A DNA stretch of 64,000 nucleotides. Source: Acetobacter tropicalis (lineage in GTDB: Bacteria; Pseudomonadota; Alphaproteobacteria; Acetobacterales; Acetobacteraceae). A program made the position numbers and the translations under genes. The DNA lies in the NCBI RefSeq assembly GCF_001580915.1, contig NZ_LHZQ01000217.1, positions 1 to 64,000 of the forward strand, in the 5' to 3' direction. A model generated the notes under the pieces. The model saw only the letters and a list, made by a program, of their open reading frames with translations, was not told where the DNA came from and did not search any database. Each line of letters opens with the position of its first letter. The first letter of the stretch is position 1. This document shows, one piece after another, positions 9,501-18,374 of this stretch.

Positions 9501-9609
9501 GGAAATTGTGGCCGTTGCTGCTGTACTGAGACGTATCCCCGCCTGCTGCTGCGGCATCCGCCGCTATTTGTGCAAGCTCGTCGGGACTGACGGCGTTGTT
9601 ATCGGACAT
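6523..9609 (-). CDS. Large Hint-domain protein with duplicated beta-repeat module
   Basis: 1028 aa. Residues about 1-335 and about 345-676 are two copies of one module: each opens with 'HQHD..WRW.GP..GGDWSDP.NW', continues through N/T/G-rich strands such as 'GGTINLINA', and ends 'GTTGWLIED'. A Hint (hedgehog/intein, Hint_2 type) domain begins at Cys680 in 'PAACFLTGVKL', with 'LVTSEHCLLMDG' and 'VETEDHSVLVADG' as its histidine-bearing blocks, to about residue 865; a further 160 residues follow. There is no signal peptide. Start ATG 9609 has AGGAGA seven bases upstream. Hint_2 proteins of this kind are frequent in acetic acid bacteria; self-cleavage, cell-surface location and adhesion are inferences. 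Upstream DNA is strikingly AT-rich. Confidence 0.85.
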   Translation of the reverse strand: MSDNNAVSPDELAQIAADAAAAGGDTSQYSSNGHNFHQHDNAWRWAGPATGGDWSDPANWKLVDPRGNSVSDTTGSPAVPQSEQNADANVAYYGNTTPMTVVVNAPYYNQIRSLSVWQNSTLKITANYQSGDTNGYVFATAGFENYGTILVDTSARVELGGINSQGGTLTIKNNDGNVVFDNDQVNNGGTINLINASLGTTANPITVAGGTVNLQQNSTLVANLWGEGTTINVDPSTVNTIYVNDRYANNDGNVQGATINGVSENTHFGILGTSSEPVAADYTQNTDGSYTLVISLEDGRSITYPTVNMASGYTPPAHAEIVADGTTGWLIEDPSTVPAPSYTDDTTHQTLAQIATDTDTTGAGIAASSDGHNYHQHDGSWRWVGPTSGGDWSDPNNWALYDSSNNRIPTEDITGSPAIPQAEQNADVNVGYSGSTTPSTVVVNAPYYNQLRSLSVWQDSTLKITGNYQNGSSNGYVFASAGFENYGTIIVDTSAKVELGGINSQSGTLTIMNNDGNVVFDNGQLNNGSGTINLINATLGTTATPINVNGGTVNLQQGSTILANLWGESATINVDPNTVNTIYVNDRYANNDGNVQGAVINNVSGNTHFGILGTSSQPVSANYTKNDNGSYTLVIKLDNGRSITYPTVNMAAGYAPPAQTTIVTDGTTGWLIEDTTPAACFLTGVKLRTVSGDVSVEDIRKGDMLLVQHDGRECEKPVVWVGKNRKIVSAGLPDDEAGYPVLVLKDALAEGVPYQDMLVTSEHCLLMDGRFVPVRMLVNGTSIFYDRTLTTYEYYHVETEDHSVLVADGVLTESYLDTGNRSSFVSDSNVVSLHSRGKTWAADAAAPLEVRADFVEPLFRALAERAGVVAGTAPDAQDRHLTQDAELSLLTEAGSLIRPVRQTKGQMVSFMVPAGVSTVRLVSRASRPCDVIGPFVDDRRTLGVLVGSVMVLHANQMQPVTTHLTDADLSGWHGLEQGGVRWTNGNAVLPLGDAPTQGVSMLTLQILAAGPYDVKQDAAETCRRIMQK
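7593..9609. repeat. Tandem in-frame duplication, about 1023 bp per copy
   Basis: The segment around 7593-8600 repeats as about 8616-9609 with a period of 1023 bp (341 codons): for example the anchor CAATCAGCCAGCC occurs at 7593 and 8616. The copies differ at many third positions, so the duplication is not recent. Confidence 0.85.
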
Positions 9610-10104
9610 CGCGTGTTCTCCTGATTTGTCATCACGAGCTTTTCCAACCCAACCGACGCCCAGCGACTCGAATGTTTTGAAAAAACTATCAGGAGCGTCA
9701 TAGTGAGAAAAATTCGTTAATCAAATGTTAATTAAAGGTGTACAATTAACGAATATTATATCCTTTGAGTCCACTTGATAAATTTATTCAAATGTTTTTA
9801 AGACTGAAATTTTAAGTCATACGATTTTTGAATGCTTTCATTTATAATTTCTTATAAAGATAAAATATATATACTATAACATCGAATATTATTTGATATT
9901 ATCTAACTAAATATTCCGTAATATTTTCTTTCATTACGCTTGTATCCGCACAAACACCATTTAGATTTTGAATGACATTTCCCTTAAAAATCTTAGGAAG
10001 ACGCTTTTCTTATACGAAAATTTTATGAAAAAATTTTCTGCCTTCTGGAAGACCCATCCCCTCTTTTTCCTGCATGCAAGAGGGTAAAATGTCACGACCA
10101 CCCG
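9610..10104. other. AT-rich intergenic region upstream of the Hint gene
   Basis: From about 9700 to 10040 the DNA is dominated by A/T, unlike all neighbouring coding DNA. It contains a perfect 10-bp inverted repeat, ATTCGTTAAT (9712-9721) and ATTAACGAAT (9745-9754), separated by 23 bp, and a weaker pair CCCTCTT / AAGAGGG near 10060-10086. The promoter of the minus-strand Hint gene must lie here. No gene is supported. Confidence 0.7.
9712..9754. promoter_or_regulatory. 10-bp inverted repeat, candidate operator
   Basis: ATTCGTTAAT and its exact complement lie 23 bp apart, about 105-145 bp upstream of the Hint-gene start. Spacing fits either a looped/dimer protein site or a stem in a long leader. 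Confidence 0.45.
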
Positions 10105-11055
10105 TTAGAGTTGTGTCATCACTGGCTCAAAAGTCGGGTCTTTACGGGGTGGTGGGGTCAAACGCTGGATGTAGATTTTCTCATCGCGGTTAGAAATCCA
10201 TACGCGGTTATGACGCAGGAAATCCGCCCCCAACAAGGCATCGCCTTCCGTCTGCATAGCGGCCACAGCCAGAACAGGATTGATAAAAACATCGTCTCCT
10301 ATCTGAAGCCTTTCAAAACGATGTAGCTTGACCTGAAAAGAGTACCGGTCAATCCCTCTTGAGGAAAGAGACATATCTGCCTTCAGTTGATCCGCATACA
10401 CACCGGCACGGTGCGCCTGCCGGGGTAGAATAACCGTCATGCTTGACCCGCTATCAAGCACGGCATCAATCTCATGCCCATTCAGTTCAAGAGGAAGTTC
10501 GATGTGAGAGGGCCCTGCCCAGTGAAAAGCAACACTGGAGACCGGCCCGTCCCACGTGGGCGTAGGTGAATTACACCCGCGTATCTGATACAAATTGATG
10601 GTGTGCTCAGGAAGGTTGAACACTACCTCAAACGCTTTCAGAAAATCCGCACCAAACAGCCCCACCACCGGCAGGGTGTTGATAGAGCCAAAAACTCTGG
10701 GTGTATCAACCAAGACAACGTTTTCTGCTTTGGCAGCCCCCAACCCCAGTGTGTCCACCTGAAAAATAGAGGACAGAACAACGCCCCCTACGCCTTGAAC
10801 TGGCACATCTCCCGGCATAATCCTGAGTTTGTAATCGTGCGCCGCCTTGCGCGAAACCATGGAGACACTGGCCCCGGTATCCACAATCATGCCAGCTTTC
10901 TGGCCATTGAGCGTGACTTCCACCACGGGCGAGCCCTGAGTGTTCACAACCGGCAGGGTGCCCAACGTGGCAATCCGACACCCTTGGGGCCTTTGCGCAC
11001 ATCCGGCCACCCCTATCAGAATGGCCAGACATATCCCCCGAAACCGCTGCATCAT
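10105..11055 (-). CDS. Retropepsin-like aspartic protease lipoprotein
   Basis: 316 aa from ATG 11055 (two adjacent ATGs; GGAGGG eight bases upstream; a longer frame exists but lacks a ribosome site). Residues 1-19 form a lipoprotein signal with lipobox 'GVAGC'. Two homologous halves each carry an aspartic-protease motif: DTGAS in the first and DSGSS in the second, each followed by a 'GADFL' loop, as in bacterial gag-asp/Asp_protease_2 proteins in which one chain forms both lobes. It lies 47 bp after phoU on the same strand and is probably transcribed with pstCAB-phoU. Substrate is unknown; periplasmic location is inferred. Confidence 0.85.
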   Translation of the reverse strand: MMQRFRGICLAILIGVAGCAQRPQGCRIATLGTLPVVNTQGSPVVEVTLNGQKAGMIVDTGASVSMVSRKAAHDYKLRIMPGDVPVQGVGGVVLSSIFQVDTLGLGAAKAENVVLVDTPRVFGSINTLPVVGLFGADFLKAFEVVFNLPEHTINLYQIRGCNSPTPTWDGPVSSVAFHWAGPSHIELPLELNGHEIDAVLDSGSSMTVILPRQAHRAGVYADQLKADMSLSSRGIDRYSFQVKLHRFERLQIGDDVFINPVLAVAAMQTEGDALLGADFLRHNRVWISNRDEKIYIQRLTPPPRKDPTFEPVMTQL

Positions 11056-11101
11056 TCCCGCGTCCCTCCATCCGGAGCGGGAGGGAGGAAAAAACCTTTC
11101 C

Positions 11102-11806
11102 TCAGCCGCCCTTTTTGGCCGCCCCCCCACGGGGGCGAACGGCCGGAAGCATTTCTCCGGTTACCGCGTAATAGACACGTTCTGCAATATTGGTGGCGTG
11201 ATCTCCGATCCGCTCCAGATTTTTGGCCACAAACAACAGATGAATACAGGGGCCGATCTTGCGCGGATCTTCCATCATGTATGTCACCAGTTCCCGGAAC
11301 ATGGCGGTATAGAGTTCATCCACCGCCGTATCCGCATTCCAGACCTCCATGGCGCGGGTGCTGTCATTGTTGGCCATGGCCTCAATAGCCTTGTTCAGGT
11401 TTTCCTGCACAAGGCGACTCATGCTGCGCAGCGCACCAAAGGATAGCGCACCATCCAGCGGCTCCACCTTCATGGCCCGACGGGCAATGCTGGACGCATA
11501 ATCTCCAATACGTTCCAGATCACCTGTTATTTTCAGCACAGCCACAATCAGCCGCAGGTCCACCGCCATGGGCGCGCGCAGAGCCAGAATACGGATAGCC
11601 AGACTCTCGGCATCCCGCTCCAGCGCGTCCACCTCAACATCCAGTTCAGGGGGCTCTACCGCAGCTTCCTCATTCTGATCCACCACGGCGGCAATGGCCT
11701 GTGCGGTCTGGCGTTCTACCAGGCCGCCCATCCGGGCCACAATGCCACGCAGGCGGTCCAGTTCCTGATCATAGCGGGTGACGGTATGTGCGGGTTCATT
11801 TCCCAT
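11102..11806 (-). CDS. phoU: Phosphate signalling regulator PhoU
   Basis: 234 aa, the normal length. Two PhoU repeats, each with the metal-binding style 'ERIGDYASSIARRA' (first) and 'ERIGDHATNIAERV' (second). PhoU links PstSCAB to the PhoR/PhoB two-component system and keeps the regulon off when phosphate is plentiful. ATG 11806 has GGAGGG seven to eight bases upstream; pstB ends 17 bp before it. Confidence 0.97.
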   Translation of the reverse strand: MGNEPAHTVTRYDQELDRLRGIVARMGGLVERQTAQAIAAVVDQNEEAAVEPPELDVEVDALERDAESLAIRILALRAPMAVDLRLIVAVLKITGDLERIGDYASSIARRAMKVEPLDGALSFGALRSMSRLVQENLNKAIEAMANNDSTRAMEVWNADTAVDELYTAMFRELVTYMMEDPRKIGPCIHLLFVAKNLERIGDHATNIAERVYYAVTGEMLPAVRPRGGAAKKGG

Positions 11807-11823
11807 CGGTCTGCCCTCCCTGT

Positions 11824-12654
11824 TCAGCCAAAGCGGCCGGTAATGTAGTCCTGTGTACGGCTCTCACGCGGGTTGGTGAACATGCGGGCCGTGCTGTCCA
11901 CTTCCACCAACTCGCCCAGATAGAAGAACGCCACCTGATCCGCACAACGCGCTGCCTGCTGCATGTTGTGCGTTACAATCGCAATAGTGAACTCAGTTTT
12001 CAGTTCATCCAGCAGTTCTTCAATACGGGCGGTGGAAACCGGATCAAGCGCGGATGTTGGTTCGTCCAGCAGAATCACTTCCGGCCGCGTGGCAATGGTG
12101 CGGGCAATACACAGCCGCTGTTGCTGGCCACCAGACATGGCTGTGGCGGACGCCTGAAGGCGATCCTTCACTTCCGCCCATAAAGCCACGCGGCGCAGAG
12201 CATCCTCTACCCTGCCATCCATTTCAGACCGGCTGACGCGTTCATGCAGGCGGATGCCAAAAGCAATATTATCATAAATGGACATGGGGAACGGGGTTGG
12301 TTTCTGAAACACCATGCCAATGCGAGACCGCAGCAGATTGAGATCAACCCTTGGGGCCAGAATGTTCTGGCCATCAAACAGCACCTCTCCCGTGGCTTTC
12401 TGGCCGGGGTAGAGATCATACATGCGGTTGAGCACCCGCAGCAGGGTAGATTTACCACACCCTGAGGGACCGATCATGCCTGTCACGCTCCGCTCGGGGA
12501 AATCGAGCGAGATATCATGCAGCGCACGGGTTTTACCGTAATAGAAATCCAGATTCCGCACCTGAATGGCCAGCGCGTGCGGCGCGTCCGCAAAACCTTG
12601 GCCCGCCGTTATACTTTCTGGCTGCATGGTGCTGCTCCTGGTATCTCCGTTCAT
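11824..12654 (-). CDS. pstB: Phosphate ABC transporter ATP-binding protein
   Basis: 276 aa. Walker A GPSGCGKS, signature '[13 protein letters not shown]' and Walker B '[13 protein letters not shown]' are intact; '[17 protein letters not shown]' is the PstB N-terminus. Start chosen at ATG 12654, which overlaps the pstA stop as ATGA; an upstream extension of 58 codons in the frame runs through pstA and is not credible. Provides energy for PstCA. Confidence 0.97.
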   Translation of the reverse strand: MNGDTRSSTMQPESITAGQGFADAPHALAIQVRNLDFYYGKTRALHDISLDFPERSVTGMIGPSGCGKSTLLRVLNRMYDLYPGQKATGEVLFDGQNILAPRVDLNLLRSRIGMVFQKPTPFPMSIYDNIAFGIRLHERVSRSEMDGRVEDALRRVALWAEVKDRLQASATAMSGGQQQRLCIARTIATRPEVILLDEPTSALDPVSTARIEELLDELKTEFTIAIVTHNMQQAARCADQVAFFYLGELVEVDSTARMFTNPRESRTQDYITGRFG

Positions 12655-13529
12655 GTCCGTCCCCCGCGGATGCCCACCCGCACCACAATATTGATAATCA
12701 GAACCCCCATTGTCACCAGCAGCGCGCCGGTCCATGCCTGCTGCATCCAGTCCTGATAGGCGGAGCCCGCATACTGGTAGATGGCAACAGGCAGACTGGC
12801 CATGGGCCGCCGCATGTCCAGAGACCATTCGGAATTGCCCAGTGAGGTAAACAGCAGGGGGGCCGTTTCACCCGCCACACGGGCAATAGCCAGCAGAACG
12901 CCGGTCATGATACCGCCACGCGCGGCCCGCACACAGATAAACAGGATCACCCGCCATTTTGGGGCACCCAGTGCAATACCTGCCTCACGCATGGCAACAG
13001 GCACCAGCCGGAGCATATCCTCCGTGGTACGCACCATGATGGGCATGGCCAGAATGGCCAGCGCCACGGCCCCCGCATAACCCGAAAAGTGCCCCAGCGG
13101 GGCCACCAGAACCATGTAAATAAACAGGCCGATCAGAATGGACGGAGCCGACAGCAGCATGTCCGACACAAACCGCACAGTGCGGGCCAACACGCTGCCT
13201 GCCCCGTACTCCGCCAAATAAATGCCGGTCAGCAACCCTGCGGGCGCGCCCAGTAGAATGGCCAACCCTGTCTGCAACAGGCTGCCTGCAATGGCATTGG
13301 CCAGCCCGCCATCTGCCCCCGGTGCACCCATGGAATGCGTAAACAGGTGAAGTGAGAGACCCGGCAAACCGTTTCTGAGCAGCGTCCACAAAATGGAGCC
13401 AAGCACCAACACCACAATACAGGTGGCGCACCAGCTCAACACCGTAGCCAGATGGTCCATCACCCGCCGCTGCATAGCGCGGGAGCGGAACTTGCCTGAA
13501 ACCGGACGGCCAAGACTTTGCTGGTTCAT
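12651..13529 (-). CDS. pstA: Phosphate ABC transporter permease PstA
   Basis: 292 aa with six hydrophobic segments; first at about residues 30-52. The EAA loop '[21 protein letters not shown]' near residue 190 docks PstB. ATGA overlap with pstC upstream and pstB downstream indicates tight translational coupling. Confidence 0.96.
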   Translation of the reverse strand: MNQQSLGRPVSGKFRSRAMQRRVMDHLATVLSWCATCIVVLVLGSILWTLLRNGLPGLSLHLFTHSMGAPGADGGLANAIAGSLLQTGLAILLGAPAGLLTGIYLAEYGAGSVLARTVRFVSDMLLSAPSILIGLFIYMVLVAPLGHFSGYAGAVALAILAMPIMVRTTEDMLRLVPVAMREAGIALGAPKWRVILFICVRAARGGIMTGVLLAIARVAGETAPLLFTSLGNSEWSLDMRRPMASLPVAIYQYAGSAYQDWMQQAWTGALLVTMGVLIINIVVRVGIRGGRT

Positions 13530-14515
13530 GAGCGCTTCCCTGCCTGTGCTTCACCACGCGCCAGCAGAATGCGCGAACACCAGAGGGTGATAAAGGAAAT
13601 GGCCATCAGGATTGCCCCCAATGCCAGAAGAGACGCCAGCTTGAGGCTGCCAGCCGGGCTTTCTGGAAATTCCAACGCAATAAGAGACGCAATGGTGTTG
13701 GCAGGCGCAAACAGAGACCACCCAATATGGTTACTGTCACCAATCACAAAGGTCACGGCCATGGTTTCTCCCATGGCGCGGCCCATGCCCAGCACAATGC
13801 CACCTACCACCCCCTGACGGGACCATGGCAGTACAACCTGACGCATGACCTCCCATCGGGTAGCACCCAGACCGTACGCGCTTTCACGCAGAACAGTTGG
13901 CATGGAGGTAAACACATCCCGCATGACAGCGGTGATGGACGGCATGATCATGATGGCCAGCACCAGCCCCGCCGTCAGCAGCCCCGTGCCAAACGGTGCG
14001 CCAGCCACCAGAGCGGAAAGGCCCGGCACATGCCCGAACAGATGTCGGGCCATAGGCTGCACGTAATGCGCCATGGGCGGTACCAGTACGAAGAACCCCC
14101 ACATGCCGAAAATGATGGAGGGCACAGCCGCCAGAAGCTGCACGGCCATGCCAATAACGGAGGCAAGGACTGGCGGGGCAAGGGCTGTCAGCCAGAAGGC
14201 CGTGCCAAAAGCCAGAGGCACTGCAATAAGCAGAGCCAGAGCACTGCTGGCCAGAGTGCCAAAAACCGGGGCCGCCGCCCCAAAATGTTGCGTAACCGGG
14301 TTCCAGATTGCCGTGACCAGAAAATGGAGGCCAAACGCCCGGAACGCAGGCAGACCGCCAAGGGTCATGACGGCAATAATTGCCCCCAGCACCAGCAAAA
14401 CGCCAATGCCTGTCATGACAACCAATGCCTTGAAGAGTGGGTCCCCAGTAAACCGCGCGCCAGCGCGGGGCTTCACGCCATCCACCGGGGCGGGCTGCGT
14501 TGCGGATACGTTCAT
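13526..14515 (-). CDS. pstC: Phosphate ABC transporter permease PstC
   Basis: 329 aa from ATG 14515 (GGAG just upstream); the longer frame to 14614 has no ribosome site. Six membrane segments with EAA-type loop 'RESAYGLGATRWEVMRQVVLP'. First gene of pstC-pstA-pstB-phoU. The periplasmic phosphate-binding protein gene pstS, usually first, is absent here and must be elsewhere if present. Confidence 0.95.
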   Translation of the reverse strand: MNVSATQPAPVDGVKPRAGARFTGDPLFKALVVMTGIGVLLVLGAIIAVMTLGGLPAFRAFGLHFLVTAIWNPVTQHFGAAAPVFGTLASSALALLIAVPLAFGTAFWLTALAPPVLASVIGMAVQLLAAVPSIIFGMWGFFVLVPPMAHYVQPMARHLFGHVPGLSALVAGAPFGTGLLTAGLVLAIMIMPSITAVMRDVFTSMPTVLRESAYGLGATRWEVMRQVVLPWSRQGVVGGIVLGMGRAMGETMAVTFVIGDSNHIGWSLFAPANTIASLIALEFPESPAGSLKLASLLALGAILMAISFITLWCSRILLARGEAQAGKRS

Positions 14516-14615
14516 CTGCACTCCGTTCCGATCTGCAATCGGGCGCTGCGAGCAATACTGAACCCCCCGCTCTCCTGCAACCACAGGAGCACGGAAAGCC
14601 TGACAAAGTCTCATT

Positions 14616-14632
14616 TTGTCATAAAACTGTAG
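14616..14632 (+). promoter_or_regulatory. Candidate Pho box
   Basis: TTGTCATAAAACTGTAG matches the classical PhoB box (two 7-mers of the CTGTCAT type separated by 4 bases) at most positions. It lies 100 bp upstream of pstC in the pstC/ilvD divergent interval. The repeat reads along the plus strand, away from pstC, which is unusual for an activating site. Confidence 0.5.
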
Positions 14633-14799
14633 TATTTACGGCGCACGCTGCCCACATGCACAGATGCCACCTGACAGAAACGCCTTTGTACCGTATAAGG
14701 TGCGCCCCATATGCTGGCCCCCCGCCACGCATTCGCCCTGATATCGTCCTCTCCCTGATATCAGAGTCCTGTGAACCATGACCAGAGAGACCCGCAATA

Positions 14800-16668
14800 A
14801 TGGCCGGTTATCGCTCCCGCACCACCACCCACGGCCGCAACATGGCAGGCGCGCGCAGCCTGTGGCGCGCTACAGGCATGAAGGATTCGGATTTCGGTAA
14901 ACCGATTATTGCCGTCGCCAATTCCTTCACCCAGTTTGTGCCCGGCCATGTTCACCTGAAAGACTTGGGCCAGCTTGTGTGCGAGTCCATTGCGGAAGCT
15001 GGCGGTATTGGCCGTGAATTCAACACCATTGCGGTGGATGATGGCATTGCCATGGGTCATGGTGGCATGCTGTACAGCCTGCCCTCCCGCGAACTGATTG
15101 CCGATGCCGTTGAATATATGGTCAACGCCCACTGCGCGGATGCGCTGGTGTGCATCAGCAACTGTGACAAAATTACTCCCGGCATGCTGATGGCCGCCAT
15201 GCGGCTGAACATTCCCACCATTTTTGTTTCTGGTGGGCCGATGGAAGCCGGGCGCGTCACGCTGAACGATATTGAACAGCGCGCGGACCTTGTGACCTCC
15301 ATGGTGGCCGCCGCCAACCCGAGCGTGAGTGAAGCGGATTCGGAAATCATTGAACGGTCTGCCTGCCCCACCTGCGGCTCCTGCTCCGGCATGTTCACCG
15401 CCAACTCCATGAACTGCCTGACCGAAGCACTGGGCCTGTCCCTGCCCGGCAATGGCAGCCTTGTGGCCACTCACTCCGCCCGGCGTGAGCTGTTTGTGGA
15501 AGCTGGCCGCCGCATTGTGGATCTGGCCCGCCGCCATTACGAGCAGGAAGACGCCAGCGTGCTGCCCCGCAGCATTGCCACCATGCAGGCGTTTGAAAAC
15601 GCAATGTCGGTCGATATTGCCATGGGTGGTTCAACCAACACTGTGCTGCATCTTCTGGCAGCCGCGCATGAAGGCAATGTGCCCTTCACCATGAAGGACA
15701 TTGATCAGCTTTCCCGTCGGGTGCCCAACCTGTGCAAGGTCTCTCCTTCCCGCCCGGATGTGCATATGGAAGATGTGCACCGCGCCGGCGGTATTCCCGC
15801 CATTATGGGTGAACTGGACCGGCTGGGCCTGCTGCATAACGATATCCCGATGGTCCACGCCCCCTCCGTTACGGACGCGCTGGCCAAGTGGGATATCCGC
15901 GCGGCCGATGGTGCACCAAAGCCGGAAGCGGAAACCTTCTTCCGCTCCGCACCGGGGGGCATCCGCACGACACAGGCGTTCTCGCAGTCCAGCGTATACA
16001 AGGAACTGGACAAGGACCAGAGCACAGGCGCCATCCGTGACGCAGCCCACGCCTATAGCAAGGATGGCGGGCTGGCCGTGCTGTACGGCAACATTGCCGA
16101 AGACGGCGCGATTGTGAAAACCGCCGGGGTAGCTGCCGGGCTTGAAACGTTTTCTGGCCCTGCCCGCATATTTGAAAGCCAGGATGCGGCTGTTTCCGCC
16201 ATTCTGGGTGACAAAATCAAACCCGGTGATGTGGTGCTGATCCGTTATGAAGGCCCCAAGGGTGGCCCCGGCATGCAGGAAATGCTCTACCCCACCAGCT
16301 ATCTGAAATCCAAAGGGCTGGCAGAAAAATGCGCCCTGATTACAGACGGCCGCTTCTCTGGCGGAAGCTCTGGCCTTTCCATTGGCCATATCTCGCCTGA
16401 AGCAGGGGAAGGTGGCACCATCGGGCTGGTGGAAGAAGGTGATATTATTGAAATTGATATCCCCAACCGCCGTCTGGCCGTAGCCGTTGCGGACAGTGAG
16501 CTTTCCGCACGCCGCGAAAAGATGGATGACAAGGGCGATCAGGCTTGGCAGCCACAGCGTGACCGCGTTGTCTCCAATGCGCTCAAGGCCTATGCGGCCC
16601 TGACCACCAGCGCCGCACGGGGCGCTGTGCGCGATGTCAGCCAGTTGACCCGCCGCACACCGCGCTAA
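14800..16668 (+). CDS. ilvD: Dihydroxy-acid dehydratase
   Basis: 622 aa, normal length. Iron-sulfur ligands are visible as Cys122 in '[10 protein letters not shown]' and Cys195 in '[10 protein letters not shown]'; the C-terminal '[16 protein letters not shown]' block is also diagnostic. Catalyses dehydration of 2,3-dihydroxy-isovalerate and its ethyl analogue, the third common step to valine, isoleucine and leucine. Monocistronic, closed by a strong terminator; divergent from the pst operon. Confidence 0.97.
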   Translation: MAGYRSRTTTHGRNMAGARSLWRATGMKDSDFGKPIIAVANSFTQFVPGHVHLKDLGQLVCESIAEAGGIGREFNTIAVDDGIAMGHGGMLYSLPSRELIADAVEYMVNAHCADALVCISNCDKITPGMLMAAMRLNIPTIFVSGGPMEAGRVTLNDIEQRADLVTSMVAAANPSVSEADSEIIERSACPTCGSCSGMFTANSMNCLTEALGLSLPGNGSLVATHSARRELFVEAGRRIVDLARRHYEQEDASVLPRSIATMQAFENAMSVDIAMGGSTNTVLHLLAAAHEGNVPFTMKDIDQLSRRVPNLCKVSPSRPDVHMEDVHRAGGIPAIMGELDRLGLLHNDIPMVHAPSVTDALAKWDIRAADGAPKPEAETFFRSAPGGIRTTQAFSQSSVYKELDKDQSTGAIRDAAHAYSKDGGLAVLYGNIAEDGAIVKTAGVAAGLETFSGPARIFESQDAAVSAILGDKIKPGDVVLIRYEGPKGGPGMQEMLYPTSYLKSKGLAEKCALITDGRFSGGSSGLSIGHISPEAGEGGTIGLVEEGDIIEIDIPNRRLAVAVADSELSARREKMDDKGDQAWQPQRDRVVSNALKAYAALTTSAARGAVRDVSQLTRRTPR

Positions 16669-16687
16669 AAAGACAGACTACAGTTAC

Positions 16688-16717
16688 AAAAAACCGGGCC
16701 TCTCGCCCGGTTTTTTT
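16688..16717 (+). terminator. Intrinsic terminator of ilvD
   Basis: AAAAAACCGGGC, short loop, GCCCGGTTTTTTT; 20 bp past the ilvD stop. Confidence 0.9.
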
Positions 16718-16998
16718 ATGCGCCCGCCCCGATGGGCAGGAAATCTGAGAAGTCTGATGAAGGGTTCGCAAACCCCCGTTCAGATTTTTCCGCGTGTTGA
16801 CTTATCACTGCGTTATGCTTGTCACTCTGGCAGGGCCGAAGGGTGTTCGGCCCCTTCAGAGTATCAACGCGGCCCGGACATTGTTGATCACGGAAGACAG
16901 ACAGGTGTTGTCCGGTTTTGCACATGACAGACTTTATACGGGCCAGTCGGACTACTTTGTGAAACGCTATCGCTTTAGCTGCGACCGGAAACGACCGT
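16718..16998. other. Intergenic interval with a strong stem-loop
   Basis: No supported gene. At 16825-16861 there is a 13-bp hairpin: CTCTG, symmetric 3x3 internal loop, GGGCCGAA, loop GGGTG, TTCGGCCC, CAGAG. No T-run follows, so it is not an ordinary terminator. It could belong to a small RNA. Confidence 0.5.
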
Positions 16999-17244
16999 TC
17001 AGCGGCCTTTCCAGAGCCAGAGAATGAACAATGGCAGGAAGAAATAGGCCGCAACAGCCACAATCAAAATACGCAAAACGTAGGTAAGTTCTATGTGCAG
17101 ACCAAACCGGCAGATGAGGTTGGCCAGACCAAGCGTACACCCTACGCACACAAAACCAAACAGATTGGCCAGAAAAGAGCGGCCATCATTCACTTGTTCC
17201 AGCTTTTCCAGAAAAGCAGAGCCTGACCTGTTTTGAGAGTTCAT
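16999..17244 (-). CDS. Small membrane protein, unknown
   Basis: 81 aa with two hydrophobic helices (about residues 24-45 and 50-76), ending in a charged 'WKGR'. Start at ATG 17244 is supported by AGGAAG nine bases upstream; the open frame continues 20 codons further without a ribosome site. No motif recognised. A hairpin CTGCGGG / CCCGCAG lies upstream near 17283-17312. Confidence 0.6.
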   Translation of the reverse strand: MNSQNRSGSAFLEKLEQVNDGRSFLANLFGFVCVGCTLGLANLICRFGLHIELTYVLRILIVAVAAYFFLPLFILWLWKGR

Positions 17245-17401
17245 ACGCTGTTCTTCCTTCTGGCTGAAAAGAAAGCGCATGGCTGCGGGAGCAGAAAACG
17301 CCACCCCGCAGACAACACGCCTTGAAAAACCAGATCAGAAGGTGGTCAGGTTGCCCTGCTTCACCCTCTGATCTTGGCCCTATGCCTGACGGCGAGTGTC
17401 T

Positions 17402-18124
17402 TTATTGCGCCGGAGCAACAGGAGCCGTCGGAACCGTAGCGGGCTGCGAGGCTGTGGCAGGCACCGGAGCACCCGGCGCGGATGCTGCACCAGCGGCGGC
17501 GGCATTCGCTGCGTCCTGAGCGGCTTCCGTTTTTTCGTTCAGGATGATGTAGGAGATGGATTCCATACGGGTGATATCAATCACATCACCCACCTTCAGG
17601 GTTTTCAGGAAATCCTGCATGGCCTGCGTGCGCAGAACAGCAACGTGGGAGGCATCATCATCCGTGGTGAACGTCACGGTGTGGGTGGGCAGATCAATGG
17701 TATTAATCTTGGCGCGTTCGCGGCGGAAGGACGCAATCACACCACGCGGATGGCCATGCACATAGCCGCGTGCGGTAGTAAGCGTGGATTCCGGCAGGGG
17801 GCTGCCGGGAGGAGCCAGATCAGCACCGAGGGTTTCCACAAAGGAAATGCTCAGCTTGTCGCCTGCGTTCACATGCGGCAGATCACGCACGGCGGAGCCA
17901 TATTCAATGGTGATCAGATGCCCGTTGGCTTCACGCAGCAGCAGTTCACGCGCATCATGGTCCACGGTTTCAACCACGGCCTTGGCAGACTGGTGTTTGA
18001 GAAGCACAGAAGCCTGCGCATGCGCTTCTGATGGCAGACCGGCAACCACTCCACCCAAGGCGAGGGCGCATACCGCCGCAGAACCGGCAGCCAGAGAAGC
18101 AAGACGAGAAACAACAGGATGCAA
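17402..18124 (-). CDS. Exported protein of unknown function
   Basis: 240 aa. TTG start at 18124 with AAGGA eight bases upstream. Signal peptide of about 38 residues ending 'SEAHAQA'. The middle is a soluble beta-rich domain with 'AVVETVDHDARELLLREANG' near residue 50; the last 40 residues are Ala/Pro-rich and low in complexity. A periplasmic or surface role is inferred. Single gene; 250 bp of non-coding DNA upstream. Confidence 0.75.
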   Translation of the reverse strand: MHPVVSRLASLAAGSAAVCALALGGVVAGLPSEAHAQASVLLKHQSAKAVVETVDHDARELLLREANGHLITIEYGSAVRDLPHVNAGDKLSISFVETLGADLAPPGSPLPESTLTTARGYVHGHPRGVIASFRRERAKINTIDLPTHTVTFTTDDDASHVAVLRTQAMQDFLKTLKVGDVIDITRMESISYIILNEKTEAAQDAANAAAAGAASAPGAPVPATASQPATVPTAPVAPAQ

Positions 18125-18374
18125 CGCCCTTATCCTTTCTGAAATCAGTCTGAAGAACGCGGGGCTTCAGACAGCAGTTATTCGGGTAATCTGATACAGC
18201 GCTTCCACCATAACACAACCCGCCACCTTCGCATTGCTCTGCCTCAAGAAGCGGGTTTCTGCGGGAAAACACGCTCAGGCCCCGCGCCCCCTTCGGAACG
18301 CCAGGGCCGCCGTCTGTGCCCGCAGCCTCCGCCGGTAGCGTTTTTTCTAAAAAATCCCGAGGCAAACCGCCTGC

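Noticed and set aside
16716-17063. 115-codon minus-strand frame across the hairpin
   Set aside because: No ribosome site; overlaps the better-supported 81-aa membrane protein.
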